This document shows, piece after piece, positions 24,567-37,488 of a stretch of 64,000 nt of DNA. Every line of letters starts with the position of its first letter. The first letter of the stretch is position 1. The DNA comes from Cycas panzhihuaensis (taxonomy: Eukaryota > Cycadophyta), in assembly GCA_023213395.1 (NCBI GenBank), contig CM041465.1, positions 118,241,741-118,305,740 of the forward strand, written 5' to 3'. A model generated the notes under the pieces. The model was not told the DNA's origin and ran no database searches. It saw nothing but the letters and a program-made list of their open reading frames with translations. Position numbers and translations under genes: made by a program.

Positions 24567-25703
24567 TGCTAGCCTTTGTTTTCCCTATACCTGTGGAGAC
24601 CTCTCGTGGGTGAGTTAGCCATCCAGGGCTACACTCAATCCCATTGGTGCGTTTTATGGTGTCGATAGTCGCATATTTGCTCAGCAGCGGCCTTGTTTCA
24701 TTTTCGTTACATGTTGGTGCTTAACTACATTTTCTAAGCGTAGTTGATTTCATTTTAGGTATATACACATATATCTTGTTGTGCTTAGTAGCCTCTCTCC
24801 GAGAGGAAGGCGTTTGTTGGGATTGTTTGCGAGGATTGCGTTGGAGGAATCATTCTTGAGATCGACCAGATTCTTGGGTCGGCCCCATATAGTATTTCTT
24901 CTCCCTTTTCGGTTGAGCTTTGCTTTCGTTTCCTTCATTCGTTTAGCCTTGCATGCTTTTGGGAGGTAAGTGCACCGGATTCGTTGTCTGCGATCGGCGT
25001 TGCATCTGTGAGGAGGAGGAAAGGGCGCAACCAAGGAGGGAACTGCGTTCTACTCGGACGCCGTATCCAGGTATTTTCCACGTATCTCTCGTATTTCCTT
25101 TATGCTTTTATGTCTCTTTGCATTTACTTTGATAGGTAAAGGAACATAAAAGAAGAAGGGAAAATAACTGTTTATTTTACATTTGCCTTCTCGTACTATT
25201 TCTTTACATTGCATAACATAGGAATAGAAGACTTGTTTGCGTTGTATCCCCTAGCCGCATTCTACCCCGTATTCTTTACACTTTTGGTTGGTTGCCCCCT
25301 CGTCGCCTTCTCATTGCCTTGAGAAGTAGCGGCGCGAGTCTTTTCCTTCCGGCCATCAGAAGGTAGGAAGGCCTCGTCTTGCATGGCTACAGGAAGCAAC
25401 CGAGCACCTTGCGATCCGTGCCGCGCTCGGCGCACGGGCGTCTGCGGTATGATCCTCGCTATTGCTTTGTTTAGCGTATTGTTTTATGCCCTTCACTGGC
25501 GTTGGATCATTGCCCGCGGAGGCGTTTCACTTGGCGACCATCTTTGGGACCCCGGTAAGGAGCTAGATCACTTCCCGCCGTGTTGGTGCTCTTGCCTTTA
25601 GGTAGGTTCGCATCTGTGTTGTGAGTTGGGCAACCCCAGCGGGTTTGCGATCTTTCCTTTCTTTTCCTTTTTCGCCTTTTCTAACAACGCTCGCGGGCGT
25701 TGC
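24567..25703 (+). other. Leader of unit 4
   Basis: Homologous leader with AGGTAAGT at 24964-24971. No gene is supported. Confidence 0.72.
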
Positions 25704-27857
25704 ATGCGGCGTTCTCGCGCTTGCGGGGTTTGCCGGTTGTTAGAAGACCAATCGCGTTCATTCCATCGTCGAACCCGTTTCGGCAATGGAAGGTTACTCG
25801 TCCGATTGGGCCTACCGCCATGACTTGAGACTCAAGGTTCCCTTCATCGGATTCGGAATCCACCGTGAGGCGAGGATTCCATCTATTACCGGATGACCAT
25901 TTCCACCGAAGACTTTGGGCCTTGCGCATGCGGTGGAAGATCACGCCCTTCATGAGTCTCGCCACCCTTGGCGAGCCTTCGAGGCGTCGAGGATCCCTAC
26001 TTTGAAGTCCCGCCGACCTCGTATAGCTATGAGGATACCCCTCCGCCCGGCAGCGGTCGAGGTGCTTTCGGCCAGTACTTCGGCGATTCGCGCCATCCAC
26101 CTCTAGATGGTTTCACGGAAATGCTACATAGCGTGGCGTCTTCCTCATCCATGCCCACGTCATCTCTGACGATTGATGCTTCCGCGCACACATGTCTATC
26201 TGAGTGTCTACCGGCTCTAAGGCGAGTGTTGCGCTGCGCCTAGTCGTGGTCCCACTCCCTCGGGACCGGCGGCGCATCTTTCTCAACTCGGAGTTAGTAT
26301 GCCTGTTCAAACCAAGCGCCGCGTGCCGCCGCGAGCGTGGCGCACGCATTCCCTAGTAGGCCTCGAGGCCCTACTAAGCCGCCGCCGCTAGCCATGTAGG
26401 ACCCACTCCTACATCGTCCAGAACTTTGGTTGGTGGTCCTTCTCTTTCGTGCCCCGGGCTACCGTCACAACCTTGGGGGCGGGGCAGGGAAACCATCTCA
26501 CTACATGGAGTGGACCCGTTGCACCCATATGGGGTCGCGCCACCCACGGGTGGCCCATATGGGCAAAACCGATCCCTCACCCTCTGTTTAGCGTCCGGTA
26601 GCGACTCCTGCTGCTGCGTCGGCCTGAGGCGCGCCTCCTTTCGAGAACATCTACCGCGGACCCCCTTCCCACAGGGGTGTTTCCTCAGGAGGATGGGGCC
26701 AAACACCCCATCCGTTCCTTTCTGGGTTATCGATCCCTTAGCCCGAGCGAGACCGTCCTTTTCGTGGACTATGGGTCGGCGCCCTTCGGTGGCGTTGAGA
26801 ACTAACTTGCGCCTCATCCTCCTGAAGTCCCCAAATTTGGCGGGACTTCGTCATGAACCAAGAACATGTCTTGCGACTTTTCCATGGCGTGCATCGACTA
26901 TTGGGCCTCGACCATATCTTGATGAAGCTCTTCCGCGGTCCTTGCAGGCGGCGCCCTCAAGTGGTTCTCGCCTTCACGCCCATTCGATTTCCTCATTCCG
27001 GCTAGTGGGCCGAGTTCGTCAACTACTTTGGCGTAGCGTCCATTGAAAGCGGAATGAAGGCGCTCTGTCGCTCAAACAAGGTCACGATGAGATGAATCGT
27101 GACTTTGTGCGACGTTTTCACGATCTTCTTCACTCCACCAAGGCCACATTGCACGAGTTGAAGAGGATCTTTGTCAATACGCCGTCCGGTGCATGTGGAA
27201 AATCCTCAAGATGGGGCGACCACGTGTGACTCGCCATCTCGAGGTGTTTAGCTTTGGAGGCCATTGAGATCGGTGGACTCAAGAAACCTCCCAAGCCCTC
27301 AACGTCGTGGCGCCTCCCGGTGAAGGAAGCAAGAACCCAGCGGCCGCTAGGACCACCTCTCACCCGTGAGAGGACCCTAGATCCTCTTACCTCAGCCATT
27401 CGCTCATTCGAGCACACGATGAAGGAGCTTAAACTCTAACCTCCTTCATCGCCGACCTCCCATAGACACATCCCAGACTTCTCGTGCGATGCCCCCGAAG
27501 GGGCAACACCCGACCTTCTCAAGCGAGGAGGATCGACCTCCCTTGAGAAGAGGTGGTGTTCCATCCACGGAGTGTTTCCATGACGATGCGTTGCGTTGGG
27601 CGGCACCCACGTGATTTCGTCCCAGGTGACATCGAGGCCTCACCTCGATCGGCCCATTCATAGAGACCCGTTCCCCAAACATGGGGAGCGTGGTCGCGAT
27701 GTTCAACAAAGATATCGACCGGGATAGATCTCCGTCCTCGCCCTTCGCATGGTAGAGGGAAGGGTGTGCGAAGGTCACCTTCACCTTGGCTCCCCGACCG
27801 CCGTGCTCACGTCACCTTCAGATCCGCCACAAGGGAAAGAAGGTTGTCAGTGCTTGA
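25704..27857 (+). pseudogene. Broken gag, unit 4
   Basis: The ATG is at 25704. The Pro-rich middle part and the start of the Gag core (26426-27046) share one open frame of about 200 codons, although parts of it read out of register with the true Gag. The core DEMNRDFVRRFHDLLHSTKA segment is at about 27090-27150. Nucleocapsid sequence near 27550-27600 retains ECFHDDA-like bases but has lost neighbouring bases. Confidence 0.85.
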
Positions 27858-29023
27858 GACCACTGTTATATGCCTTAACTTGGTCCCAATTTGCTAAAGA
27901 AGCGTGGGGTGCCTCTTCATCCACATCTTACCTTGATTCTCTTAAGCGGGTTCCTCCCGAGTTCTGCACTTCCAAGACTATTCCGTCGCCCGGTCGATTC
28001 GACTTTAGAAGGCGCTTACCCAACCACGGGAAGGGTAAACCCTTTTCTATCGTGACGAGCTCTACCGTCACTGCGGAATGTCCTTGATGGGCGTCTTGAG
28101 AAGGCGCCCGAGCAACGTGCTCTTCTTCTTGAAGCTCTTGGCCAACAAGGCGCTTCCATCCATGCGATAGGTGCTACCCCATGGGCCACCTATCATCTCC
28201 TTTGATCCTAGAGATCCCCATCTCCAAAGCGGGAGAAGCTTTGCATTACCCGTTCGTCATTACCATTGACACTCGATTGTATCGTAAAGAGGACCATTGT
28301 AGACAATGGCTCCTCGGTTAATGCTATACTGGCGTATGCTCAAGGAGCTAGGCATAGTAGCTCTTAGTCTGTCCCTGGAAATGCCAAGGGTATGATGGGG
28401 CCAGAAGTCCTCCGGGGCGGTCTCCCCATCCCTCACCTTAGGAGGGAAAGCTTTTACAGCGAGTTGCTGTACTCGATGTCGATGTGAGTACAACCTCTTG
28501 TTGGGTGAGCCATGGCTCGACCCGGATGGGGCGATCGCTCCTTGCAGTTGGGGGTAACTTAAATTTGTCCATGAAGGACAAGTTAAAGTTGTCGCCCATG
28601 AGCCAATCTAGTCTCACACCTCTCATCCACTGGCATTGTTTTCGATGATGAAGATAGCGATCAGGAGGCTACCCTTCCGTGGGACCTTTGTTTCGAGACA
28701 GGCCTTCATCACGAGCCCTATGCCACGTCATGAGCCAAACCTAGTTAGGTTTGCCCCTATGGCGTGGGTGGTTACTTACTTAGCCGCCACGAGTGATTAC
28801 GATTCGGATAGCGAGGGTTATGGGCCTATCCTCGACGTGTCACCTGGTTTCAAGCACCTGGGGAATATCTCGTCGATATTCCGCTCTTCCTCATTCTGAT
28901 TGGCTCTGAGCCACTTTGGTCCTAAACTCGACCATTTATTTTACCTTCTCGACCTCCTGGCGGTTTCACGTAGGCGCCCACGTCGGCGAGCCACTTTGAG
29001 AGGCACTTCTTCTTCACGCCTAG
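27858..29023 (+). pseudogene. Broken protease region, unit 4
   Basis: The DNGSSVNAM-type motif begins at 28302 (GAC AAT GGC TCC TCG). The YNLLLGEPWLD segment is near 28490-28520. It ends at a TAG at 29021-29023. Confidence 0.8.
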
Positions 29024-30207
29024 ATCCTTACCTCGGACTAGAGCCACTCTTGCTCGTATGCAACCTTGCCATGCGATCCGTCGCGAGGTCCGGTGAGGTC
29101 GCAGCTCATCTGGTTCCGACCATAGCAAGTTTACTGGTAGACCTAGCCACACTGGCCCTACTCTGCGTCACCTATCTCCTACCCTGCGTGTGACTACCCC
29201 TACCTCTACGGGGTCTACGCACACCTCTTCCTCTCTTCATGCTCCGAAACGAGCCTAAACTACCATTTTAAATTGTTCCCATTCCTCCCAACCACGGATG
29301 GAATGGCAATTTAAGATGGATTCTTGCTCCGGAACGAGCCTAAACTACCATCTCAAATTGTCTCCATTCTCCCCAACTGCGGGTGGGATGGCAGTTTGAG
29401 GTGGATTTCTCTTCAGTTTTGCTTCTGGTTCCTCATGGAACGCATTCCGTGCTCTTGGGAACCTTTGTCCTCCTACTTGGGCATCCTCCAACTAGGGCGC
29501 CAGGGAGTATCGTTACTCCCCCTCCCGTGCTTGTGGTTTCCTTCGCATATTCCGCTATGCTCCCCTATGGACGTGCATGTCGCCCTATCTTCTAACCTCA
29601 CACCTCTCGATCACCTCACGCTACGGTGGATGTGTGTGCTCCTGTTAGACGTATGGCCATACATGGAAGGAAACACATGCATATTGCAACAAAATATTTA
29701 CAACAAATATCTACAACGAAAACCTGCATATTTACAAAACTTTACAACAAAACATATAGATTTACACATTCACATACTTGCATACTTTCATATAAACGTT
29801 TACAACATACAAAAATCATTCATTTACAAAATAAATCATACATGATACACACCATTTCATGTGGAGGCTTATCCGCCACCTGCCCAAGTCTCCTGCTTCT
29901 TTGTCGGTTAGATATGCTTGCTCTCTTTGTCGGATGCCCTCTCACTTCACGTTGCACCTTGGCAACGGGGCATCCGCTTTCTTGCCATTTCGCCGGTGTC
30001 GATGATTAGACGACGGCGTGGCGCCCCTCACGTTGTCCTCGTCTGTCTCCCTTGTCCACGCTGCTCGCCACGACACTTGCCTACACCCTTGGATCACGTG
30101 CTGCTCTTGATTGTTCTTATATATATATATGCATATGCTACTCATGTTTCTTGATTGTCAGCATTCGCCATCACATTACGCCCGGCGGAGGCTCACGCAA
30201 GGCGTGA
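29024..30207 (+). other. Pol-less 3' tail of unit 4
   Basis: Contains the hairpin pair (29263-29404) and the AT-rich block (29661-29862). The block has lost 18 bases between two CATACATG repeats near 29842 that are both present in the other units. Confidence 0.73.
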
Positions 30208-31738
30208 TGTTCCGGCTAGTGGGAATGGACTCGGACGCATCGACAGTTTGTGCGGTATATGTTCTTACTTTTCTTACTTATGTTTGCTAAGGGAATTTAG
30301 AATAATTTGATTGACATATGCACGCTGCACGCATTGCTTTCGTTTACTGTTCATAATGCATGTGCTATGGCGCCTCTTAGCCTATGGCGACTCACGGGTA
30401 TCCATAGCGGATGCAACACCGTATGGCGTCTGACCACTCACGATGTCTCCATGGTCTTCGAGATGTTTCTTCGACTGTTTGCTCTTGTTACACATGCACT
30501 TATGTTGCAAACCCTTCCTAAGCCTGGTTTAACCCTTAGTTGGGGCTCTTTGCACCATTTTGAGTACTTGCCCACTGCCTGGGCCTTCCCCCAGTTGATG
30601 TATTTCAGGCTTAGCCCTTGTTCTTACCTTAAAAAGCTGATTTTTATGACTTTTAGGTTGCTTTTTTCTCTTTTTTCAAATTTGTCTGCATCAAACTTAG
30701 CGATACCACAAAGTTTGCAATGGCACCAGCATGCATGACAAACTTAGCGGTACCGCGAAGTTTGCCGCGGTACGACTGTTTAAAATTTGAAAAAAGAAAC
30801 CACGCGACAGTGGCCGCGTTTTTTCGTGAGGCGCCACGTGGCTCGAGCAGTTGGAGGCGCCCAAGGCCCCAACGTTCACTTGCTATGCCCAAGGCATAAA
30901 AACCCTTTTTTTCATTCATTTGCCTCATTCTTGAGTTCACTTTTCTAGACTTCCAAGCAAAAACTCTCTACTAAAAGACAAAGGAAAACACAGAAACTAA
31001 GGATTTTCATATGCAGCTTGAGCGGAGGTGAAGTGGGCTACTACCGGTGGAGTTGCAGGCCATTCACGCCTACGTCTCTCCATCACAAGCTTCACCTTCT
31101 CTCACAAATACTCAAAGTTCCAAGGCATTTCTTCACAAAAAAGACTACTCCAAAGGACAACTTCTAGCTCCCATCTTGCACGGAGCTTCCTCCTTCCATT
31201 CTACTGCAAAGGACACTAAAAAACCAGCCTTAGACACTGCTTGTGCTGCTGCTCCAAGTGGCCAAGTGCATGCTTGCATGCTCTCCTTCATTCAAGGTAT
31301 TTCTTGTCTCTTGTTGGTGCATTTTTCCTTGCTTTTTGTTGTTCTATTTGCAAGCTCTTCTCCCTCTTTTGCGTGAACTTTCTTTGGGATCTCCTTTGTC
31401 ATTTGATGCAAGTAACCTTAGCTAGTTGTGGCTTACTATAGTGCTGCCCTAGATTGGGTGCATTTTCTTGCATTTCCTTGAAACCCATCCTCTTCCTCTT
31501 AGTTTCCTCCTTGGCCATTTCCTAAGCTAGCTAAGCATAAAGGGTTTCCACGAGGATTTGAGGGAGATAGGCGGGGTTCCGCCCCCATTGCCGCCCTTCT
31601 CCCAAGGGTTCCGTCCCTTATCCTCCCCCTTTAGCACCCGTGCTTTCTTAGGAAGCAGAGCTAGGGAAGCCTTGGAGAGTTGGGTTGAGTTTCCTCTTGG
31701 TGTGGGAAATTTGTTACTACATGACTCACCTTGTTGCA
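30208..31738 (+). repeat. LTR 5 of the array
   Basis: 1531 bases, with the TATA-like box at 30895-30901. The U3 repeat block at 30690-30775 is the clearest: alternating AAACTTAGCG, GGTACC/GATACC and AAGTTTG words form an inverted-repeat ladder. Confidence 0.85.
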
Positions 31739-32882
31739 TGCTAGCACTTGCTTTTCCCTATACCTGTGGAGACCTCTCGTGGGTGAGTTAGCCATCCAGA
31801 GGCTACACTCAATCCCATTTGGTGCGTTTTATGGTGTCTGACGGTCGCATATTTATCGCATGGCCTTGTTTCATTTTCGTTACATGTTGGTGCTTAACTA
31901 CATTTTCTAGCGTAGTTGATTTCATTTTCAATATACACATATATCTTGTTGTGCTTCGTAGCCTCTCTCCCGAGAGGAAGGCGTTTGTTGGGATTGTTTG
32001 CAGGATTGCGTTGGAGGAATCATTGCGCGAGATCGATCCGTTGCCGGTCGGCCCCCATATGGTATTTCTTCTCCCTTTTCGGTTGAGCTTTGCTTTCGTT
32101 TCCTTCATTTCGTTTAGCCCTTGCATGCTTTTGGGGAGGTAAGTGCACCCCGTTCGTTGTCTGCGATCGACGTTGCATGCGCGGGAGGAGGAAAGGAGCG
32201 CAACCAAGGAGGGGAACCTGCGTTTCTACTCGGACGCCGTACCCAGGTATTTTCCACGTATCTCTCGTATTTCCTTTATGCTTTTATGTCTCTTTGCATT
32301 TACTTTGATAGGTAAAGGAACATAAAAGAAGAAGGGAAAATAACTGTTTATTTTACATTTGCCTTCTCGTACTATTTCTTTACATTGCATAACATAGGAA
32401 TAGAAGACTTGTTTGCGTTGTATCCCCTAGCCGCATTCTACCCCGTATTCTTTACACTTTTGGTTGGTTGCCCCTCGCCGCCTTCTCATTGCCTTGAGAA
32501 GTAGCGGCCAGGATTCTTTTCCCTTCCGGCCATCAGAAGGGTAGGAAGGCCTCGTCTTACTGCAGCTACCGGAAGCAACCGAGGCACCTTGCGATCCGTG
32601 CCGCTCCGGCGCCGGGCGTCTGCGGTATGATCCTCGCTATTCGCTTTGTTTAGCGTATTGTTTTATGCCCTTCCGCTGGCGTTGGATCATTACCCTGGAG
32701 AGGCGTTTCAGGCGACCATCTGGGGCACCCGAAGGGAGCTAGATCCGCTTCCCCGCCGTGTTGGTGCTCTTGCCTTTAGGTAGGTTCGCATCTGTGTTGT
32801 GAGTTGGGCAACCCCCAGCGGGTTTTGCGATGCTTTCCTTTCTTTTCCTTTTCGCCTTTTCTAACAACGCCGCGGGCGTTGC
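31739..32882 (+). other. Leader of unit 5
   Basis: Homologous leader with AGGTAAGT at 32137-32144. No gene is supported. Confidence 0.72.
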
Positions 32883-35072
32883 ATGCGACGTTCTCGCGCG
32901 CTTGCGGGGTTTCTGCCGTTGTTAGAAGACCAATCGTCGCGTTTCATTCCATCGTCGAACCCGTTTCGGCAATGGAAGGTTACCGTCCGATTGGGCCTAC
33001 TGCCATGACTTGAGGAACTCAAGAGTTCCCTTCATCCGCTCCGGAATCCACCGTGAGGCGAGGATTCCATCTATTACCAGATGACCATTTCCACCGAAGA
33101 CTTTGAGCCTTCCGCGCATGCGGCGGAAGATCCGGCCCTTCACGAGTCTCGCCACCCCACTGGCGAGCCTTACGAGGGGCGCCCCGAAGGATCCCCTACT
33201 TTCAAGTCCCTTGACCTCGTATGGCTATGAGGATACCCCTCCGGCCAGCGGTCGAGGTGCTCGGCGAGTACTTTCGGCGATTCGCCGCCATCCACCTCCT
33301 AGATGGTTTACGAAATGCTACGCAACGTGGCGTCTTCCTCATCCATGCCCACGTCATCTCTGACGATTGATGCTTCGCCGCGCACACATGTCCTATCAGT
33401 GTCTACCGGCTCTAAGGCGAGTGTTGCGCTGCCCACAGTCGTGGTCCCACTCCCTCGGGACGCGGCGGCGCATCTTTCTCTCAACTCGGAGTTAGTATGC
33501 CTGTTCAAACCAAGCGCCGTGCCACTTGTGAGCGTGGCGCCGCGCGTTCCTAGTGAGCCTCGAGGCCTACTAAGCGCCCATGCCGCTAGCCATGTAGGAC
33601 CCACTCCTACATCGTCCGAACCCGGTTGGTGGTCCTTCTCTTTCGTGCCCCGGGCTACACGTCACAACCTTGGGGGCGGGGCAGAAACCATCTCCTATAC
33701 ATGGAGTGGACGTTGCACCCATATGGGGTCGCGCCACCCACGGGTGGCCCATATGGGCAAAACCCGGTCCCTCACCCTCTGTTTCCGACGTCCAGCGCGA
33801 CTCCAGCTGCTGCGTCAACACAAGTGAGCGCGCCTTCTTTCCAGAACATCTACCCGCAGACCCCCTTCCCACAAGGGGTGTTTCCTCAAGGAGGGATGGG
33901 ACCGACACCCCCATCCGTTCCTTTGCCGGTTATCGATCCCTTAGCCCAGGCAAGGACACGTCCTTTCGTGGACTATAGGTCGATGCCCTTGTCTGTTGAG
34001 GCATTGAGAACTAACTTGCCGCCTCATCCTCCTGAAGTCCCAAATTTGATGGGATGCGCAGCTTTTCCATGCCGTGCATCGACTATTGGGCCTACGACCA
34101 TATCTTGATGAAGCTCTTCCCGCGGTCCTTGCAGGGCGACGCCCTCAAGTGGTTCTCTGCCTTCACCGCCCATTCGATTTCCTCATTCCGGCTAGTGGGC
34201 GAGTTCGTCAACTACTTTGGCGTGGCGTCCATTCGAAAGCGGAATGAAGGCGCTTCATCGCTCAAACAAGGTCACGATGAGATGAATCGTGACTTTGTGC
34301 GACGTTTTCACGATCTTCTTCACTCCACCAAGGCCACATTGCACGAGGGTTGAAGAGGATCTTTGTCAATGCGCCGTCCGAAGTGCATGTAGAAATCCTC
34401 AAGATGGGGGCGACCACGTGTGACTCGCCATCTCGAGGTGTTTAGCTTTGGAGGCCATTGAGATCCAGGTGGACTCGAAACCTCCCAAGCCCTCACAACG
34501 TCGTGAGGCACCTCCCCGGTGAAGGAAGCCGAACCTTCGCGGCCCGTAGGACCACCTCTCACCGTGAGAGGACCCTAGATCCGCTTGCCTCTGCCATTCG
34601 CTCATTCGAGCGCATGAGGAAGGAGCTTAAACCCCAATCTCCTTCACCGCCTCCCACCCATAGACACATCCGGTGGACTTCTCGTGCGATGCCCCAAAGG
34701 GGCAACACCCGACCTTCTTAAGCAAGGAGGATCGAACCTCCCTTGAGAAGAGGTGGTGTTCCATCCACGGAGTGTTTCCATGACGATGCGGCGTTGCGGG
34801 GGCCGGCACCCGTGACTCGTCCCCGGGCGGACATCGAGGCCTAACCTCGATCGGCCCATTCATGGAGACCCGTTCCCCAAACATGGGGGCGTGGTCGCGA
34901 TGTTCAACAAAGATACTGGTCGAGAATCGGGATAGATCTCCGATCCTCGCCCTTCGCATGGTAGAGGGAAGGGTGTGCGAAGGTCACCTTCACCTTGGCG
35001 CTCCCACGGCCGTCGTGCTCAAATCACCTTCGATCCTGCTACAAGGGAAAGAAGGTTGTCCAATTACTTGAG
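32883..35072 (+). pseudogene. Broken gag, unit 5
   Basis: The ATG is at 32883. This is the least damaged Gag core of the array: from 34054 an in-frame stretch reads CIDYWAYDHILMKLFPRSLQ, then GDALKWF, SISSFRLVGEFVNYFG and, after a short gap, DEMNRDFVRRFHDLLHSTKA. It aligns directly with the reverse element. Frameshifts separate it from the Pro-rich part (33303-33827 and 33626-34108 in different frames) and from the nucleocapsid part. Confidence 0.87.
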
Positions 35073-36286
35073 ACCACTCGGGTTATATGCCTTAACTTGG
35101 GTCCCAGAGCTACTAAAGAGGCGTAGGTGCCTCTTCATCCACATCTTACCTTGATTCTCTTAGGAGCCGGTTCCTCAGGAGGTTCTGCGCTTCCCAAGAC
35201 TATTCCCGTCGCCGGTCGATTCGACTTTAGAAGGCGCTTACCCAACCACGGGGAAGGGTAAACCCTTTTCTATCGTTGACGAGCTCTACCGTCGGCTGCG
35301 GGAATGTCCTTGATGGACGTCTTGAGAAGGCGCCACGAGCAACGTGCTCTTCTTCTTGAAGCTCTTGGCCAACAAGACGCTTCCATCCATGCGATAGGTG
35401 CTACCCCCCATGGGCCACCTGTCATCTCCTTTGATCCTAGAGATCTCCCAACTCCCAGCAAGTGGGAGAAGCTTTTACGTGCAGATTCGTCATTACCATT
35501 GACACTCCTGATTGTATCGTAAAGAGGACCATTGTAGACAATGGCTCCTTGGTTAATGCTATGCCTGTGCGTATGCTCAAGGAGCTAGGCATAGTAGCTC
35601 TTGAGTCTGTCCCTTGGAAATGCCAAGGGTATGATGGGACTGAGAAGTCCCCTGGGCGATCTCCCTATCCCTCACCTTAGGAGGGAAAAGCTGTTTACAT
35701 CGAGTTCTTTGTACTCGATGTCGATGTGGAGTACAACCTCTTGTTGGGTGAGCCATGGCTCGACCCGGATGGGGCGATCTGCTCCCACGCGATGGGGCAA
35801 CTAAATTTGTCCATGAAGGACAAGTTAAAGTTGTCGCCTGTGAGCCAATCTTAGTCTCACACCTCTCATCCGGCCTGCCAGTGTTTCGATGATGAAGATA
35901 GCAATCCAGGAGGCTACCCCTTAGTGGGACCTTTGTTTCAGGAGACCGACCTTCATCAGTCGAGCCCTATGCCACGTCATGAGCCAAACCTAGTTAGTTT
36001 TGCCCCTATTGGCGTAGGTGGTTACTTGCCATTTAGCCGCCACGAGTGATTCTGATTCGGATAGCGAGGGTTATGGGCCCTCTCCTCGACGTGTCACCCT
36101 GGTTTCGCAAGCACCTAGGGGAATATCTCGATCAGATATTCCCGCTCTTCCTCATTCTACAGTGGCTCCCGAGCCACTGGTCCTAAACCAGCCATTTATT
36201 TTACCTTCTCGACCTCCCTGAGCGGTTTCACGTAGGCGCCCACGTCGGCGAGCCACTCGTAGAGGCACTTCTTCTTCACGCTCTAG
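35073..36286 (+). pseudogene. Broken protease region, unit 5
   Basis: The aspartic motif begins at 35537 and reads D-N-G-S-L because TCG has become TTG in the fifth codon. The ELGIVALESVPW and VEYNLLLGEPWLD-type segments are present (about 35580-35780), and the region closes at a TAG at 36284-36286. Confidence 0.8.
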
Positions 36287-37488
36287 ATCCTTACCTCAGA
36301 CTAGAGCCACTCTTACTCGTATGCAACCTTGCCATGCGATCCGTCGCGCGCGAGGTCCGTTGCGCTCATCTGGTTCCGACCATAGCAAGTTTACTGGTAG
36401 ACCTAGCCACACTGGCCCTACTCTGCGTCACCTATCTCCTACCCTGCGTGTGACTACCCCTACCTCTACGGGGTCTACGCACACCTCTTCCTCTCTTCAT
36501 GCTCCGAAACGAGCCTAAACTACCATTTTAAATTGTTCCCATTCCTCCCAACCACGGATGGAATGGCAATTTAAGATGGATTCTTGCTCCGGAACGAGCC
36601 TAAACTACCATCTCAAATTGTCTCCATTCTCCCAAGCTGGGTGGGATGGCGGTTGAGGTGGATTTCTCTTCAGTTTTGCTTGGTTCCTCCCATGGAACCC
36701 GTTCCGTATGCTCTTGGGAACCTTTGTCCTCCTACTTGGGCATCCTCCATAGGGCGGACGCTAGGGAGTATCGTTACTCCCTCCCGTGCTTGTGTTTTCC
36801 TTCGCATATTCCGCTATGCTCCTCAGGGCGTGCATGTTGCCCTATCTTCTAACCTCACACCTCGATCACCTCACTTACGGTGGATGTGTGTGCTCTAGGC
36901 GTATGGCCATACATGGAAGGAAACACATGCATATTGCAACAAAATATTTACAACAAATATCTACAACGAAAACCTGCATATTTACAAAACTTTACAACAA
37001 AACATATAGATTTACACATTCACATACTTGCATACTTTCATATAAACGTTTACAACATACAAAAATCATTCATTTACAAAATAAATCATACATGCTACCT
37101 CTATCATACATGATACACACCATTTCATGTGGAGGCTTATCTGGCCAGCCCGTGCCCAAGTCTCCGGTTGCTGTCGGTTAGATATGCTTGCTCTCTTTGC
37201 CGGATGCCCTCTCACTTCACGTTGCACCTTGGCAACGGGGGCATCCCGCTTTATCACTTCGCCTTTGTCGATGATTAGACGACGCGTAGGCAGCCCCTAC
37301 GTTGTCCTCGTCTCTGTCTCCCTTGTCCACGCATTCCGCCACGACACTTGCCTACACCCTTGGATCACGTGCTGCTCTTGATTGTTCTTATATATATATA
37401 TATATATGCATATGCTACTCATGTTTCTTGATTGTCAGCATTCGCCATCACATTACGCTTCCGAGCAGTGAGGCTCTGCGCGAAGCGA
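36287..37488 (+). other. Pol-less 3' tail of unit 5
   Basis: Contains the hairpin pair (36523-36661, second loop shortened to CCCAAGCTGGG), the AT-rich block (36910-37131) and the longest TA run of the array (near 37389-37407). Confidence 0.73.
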
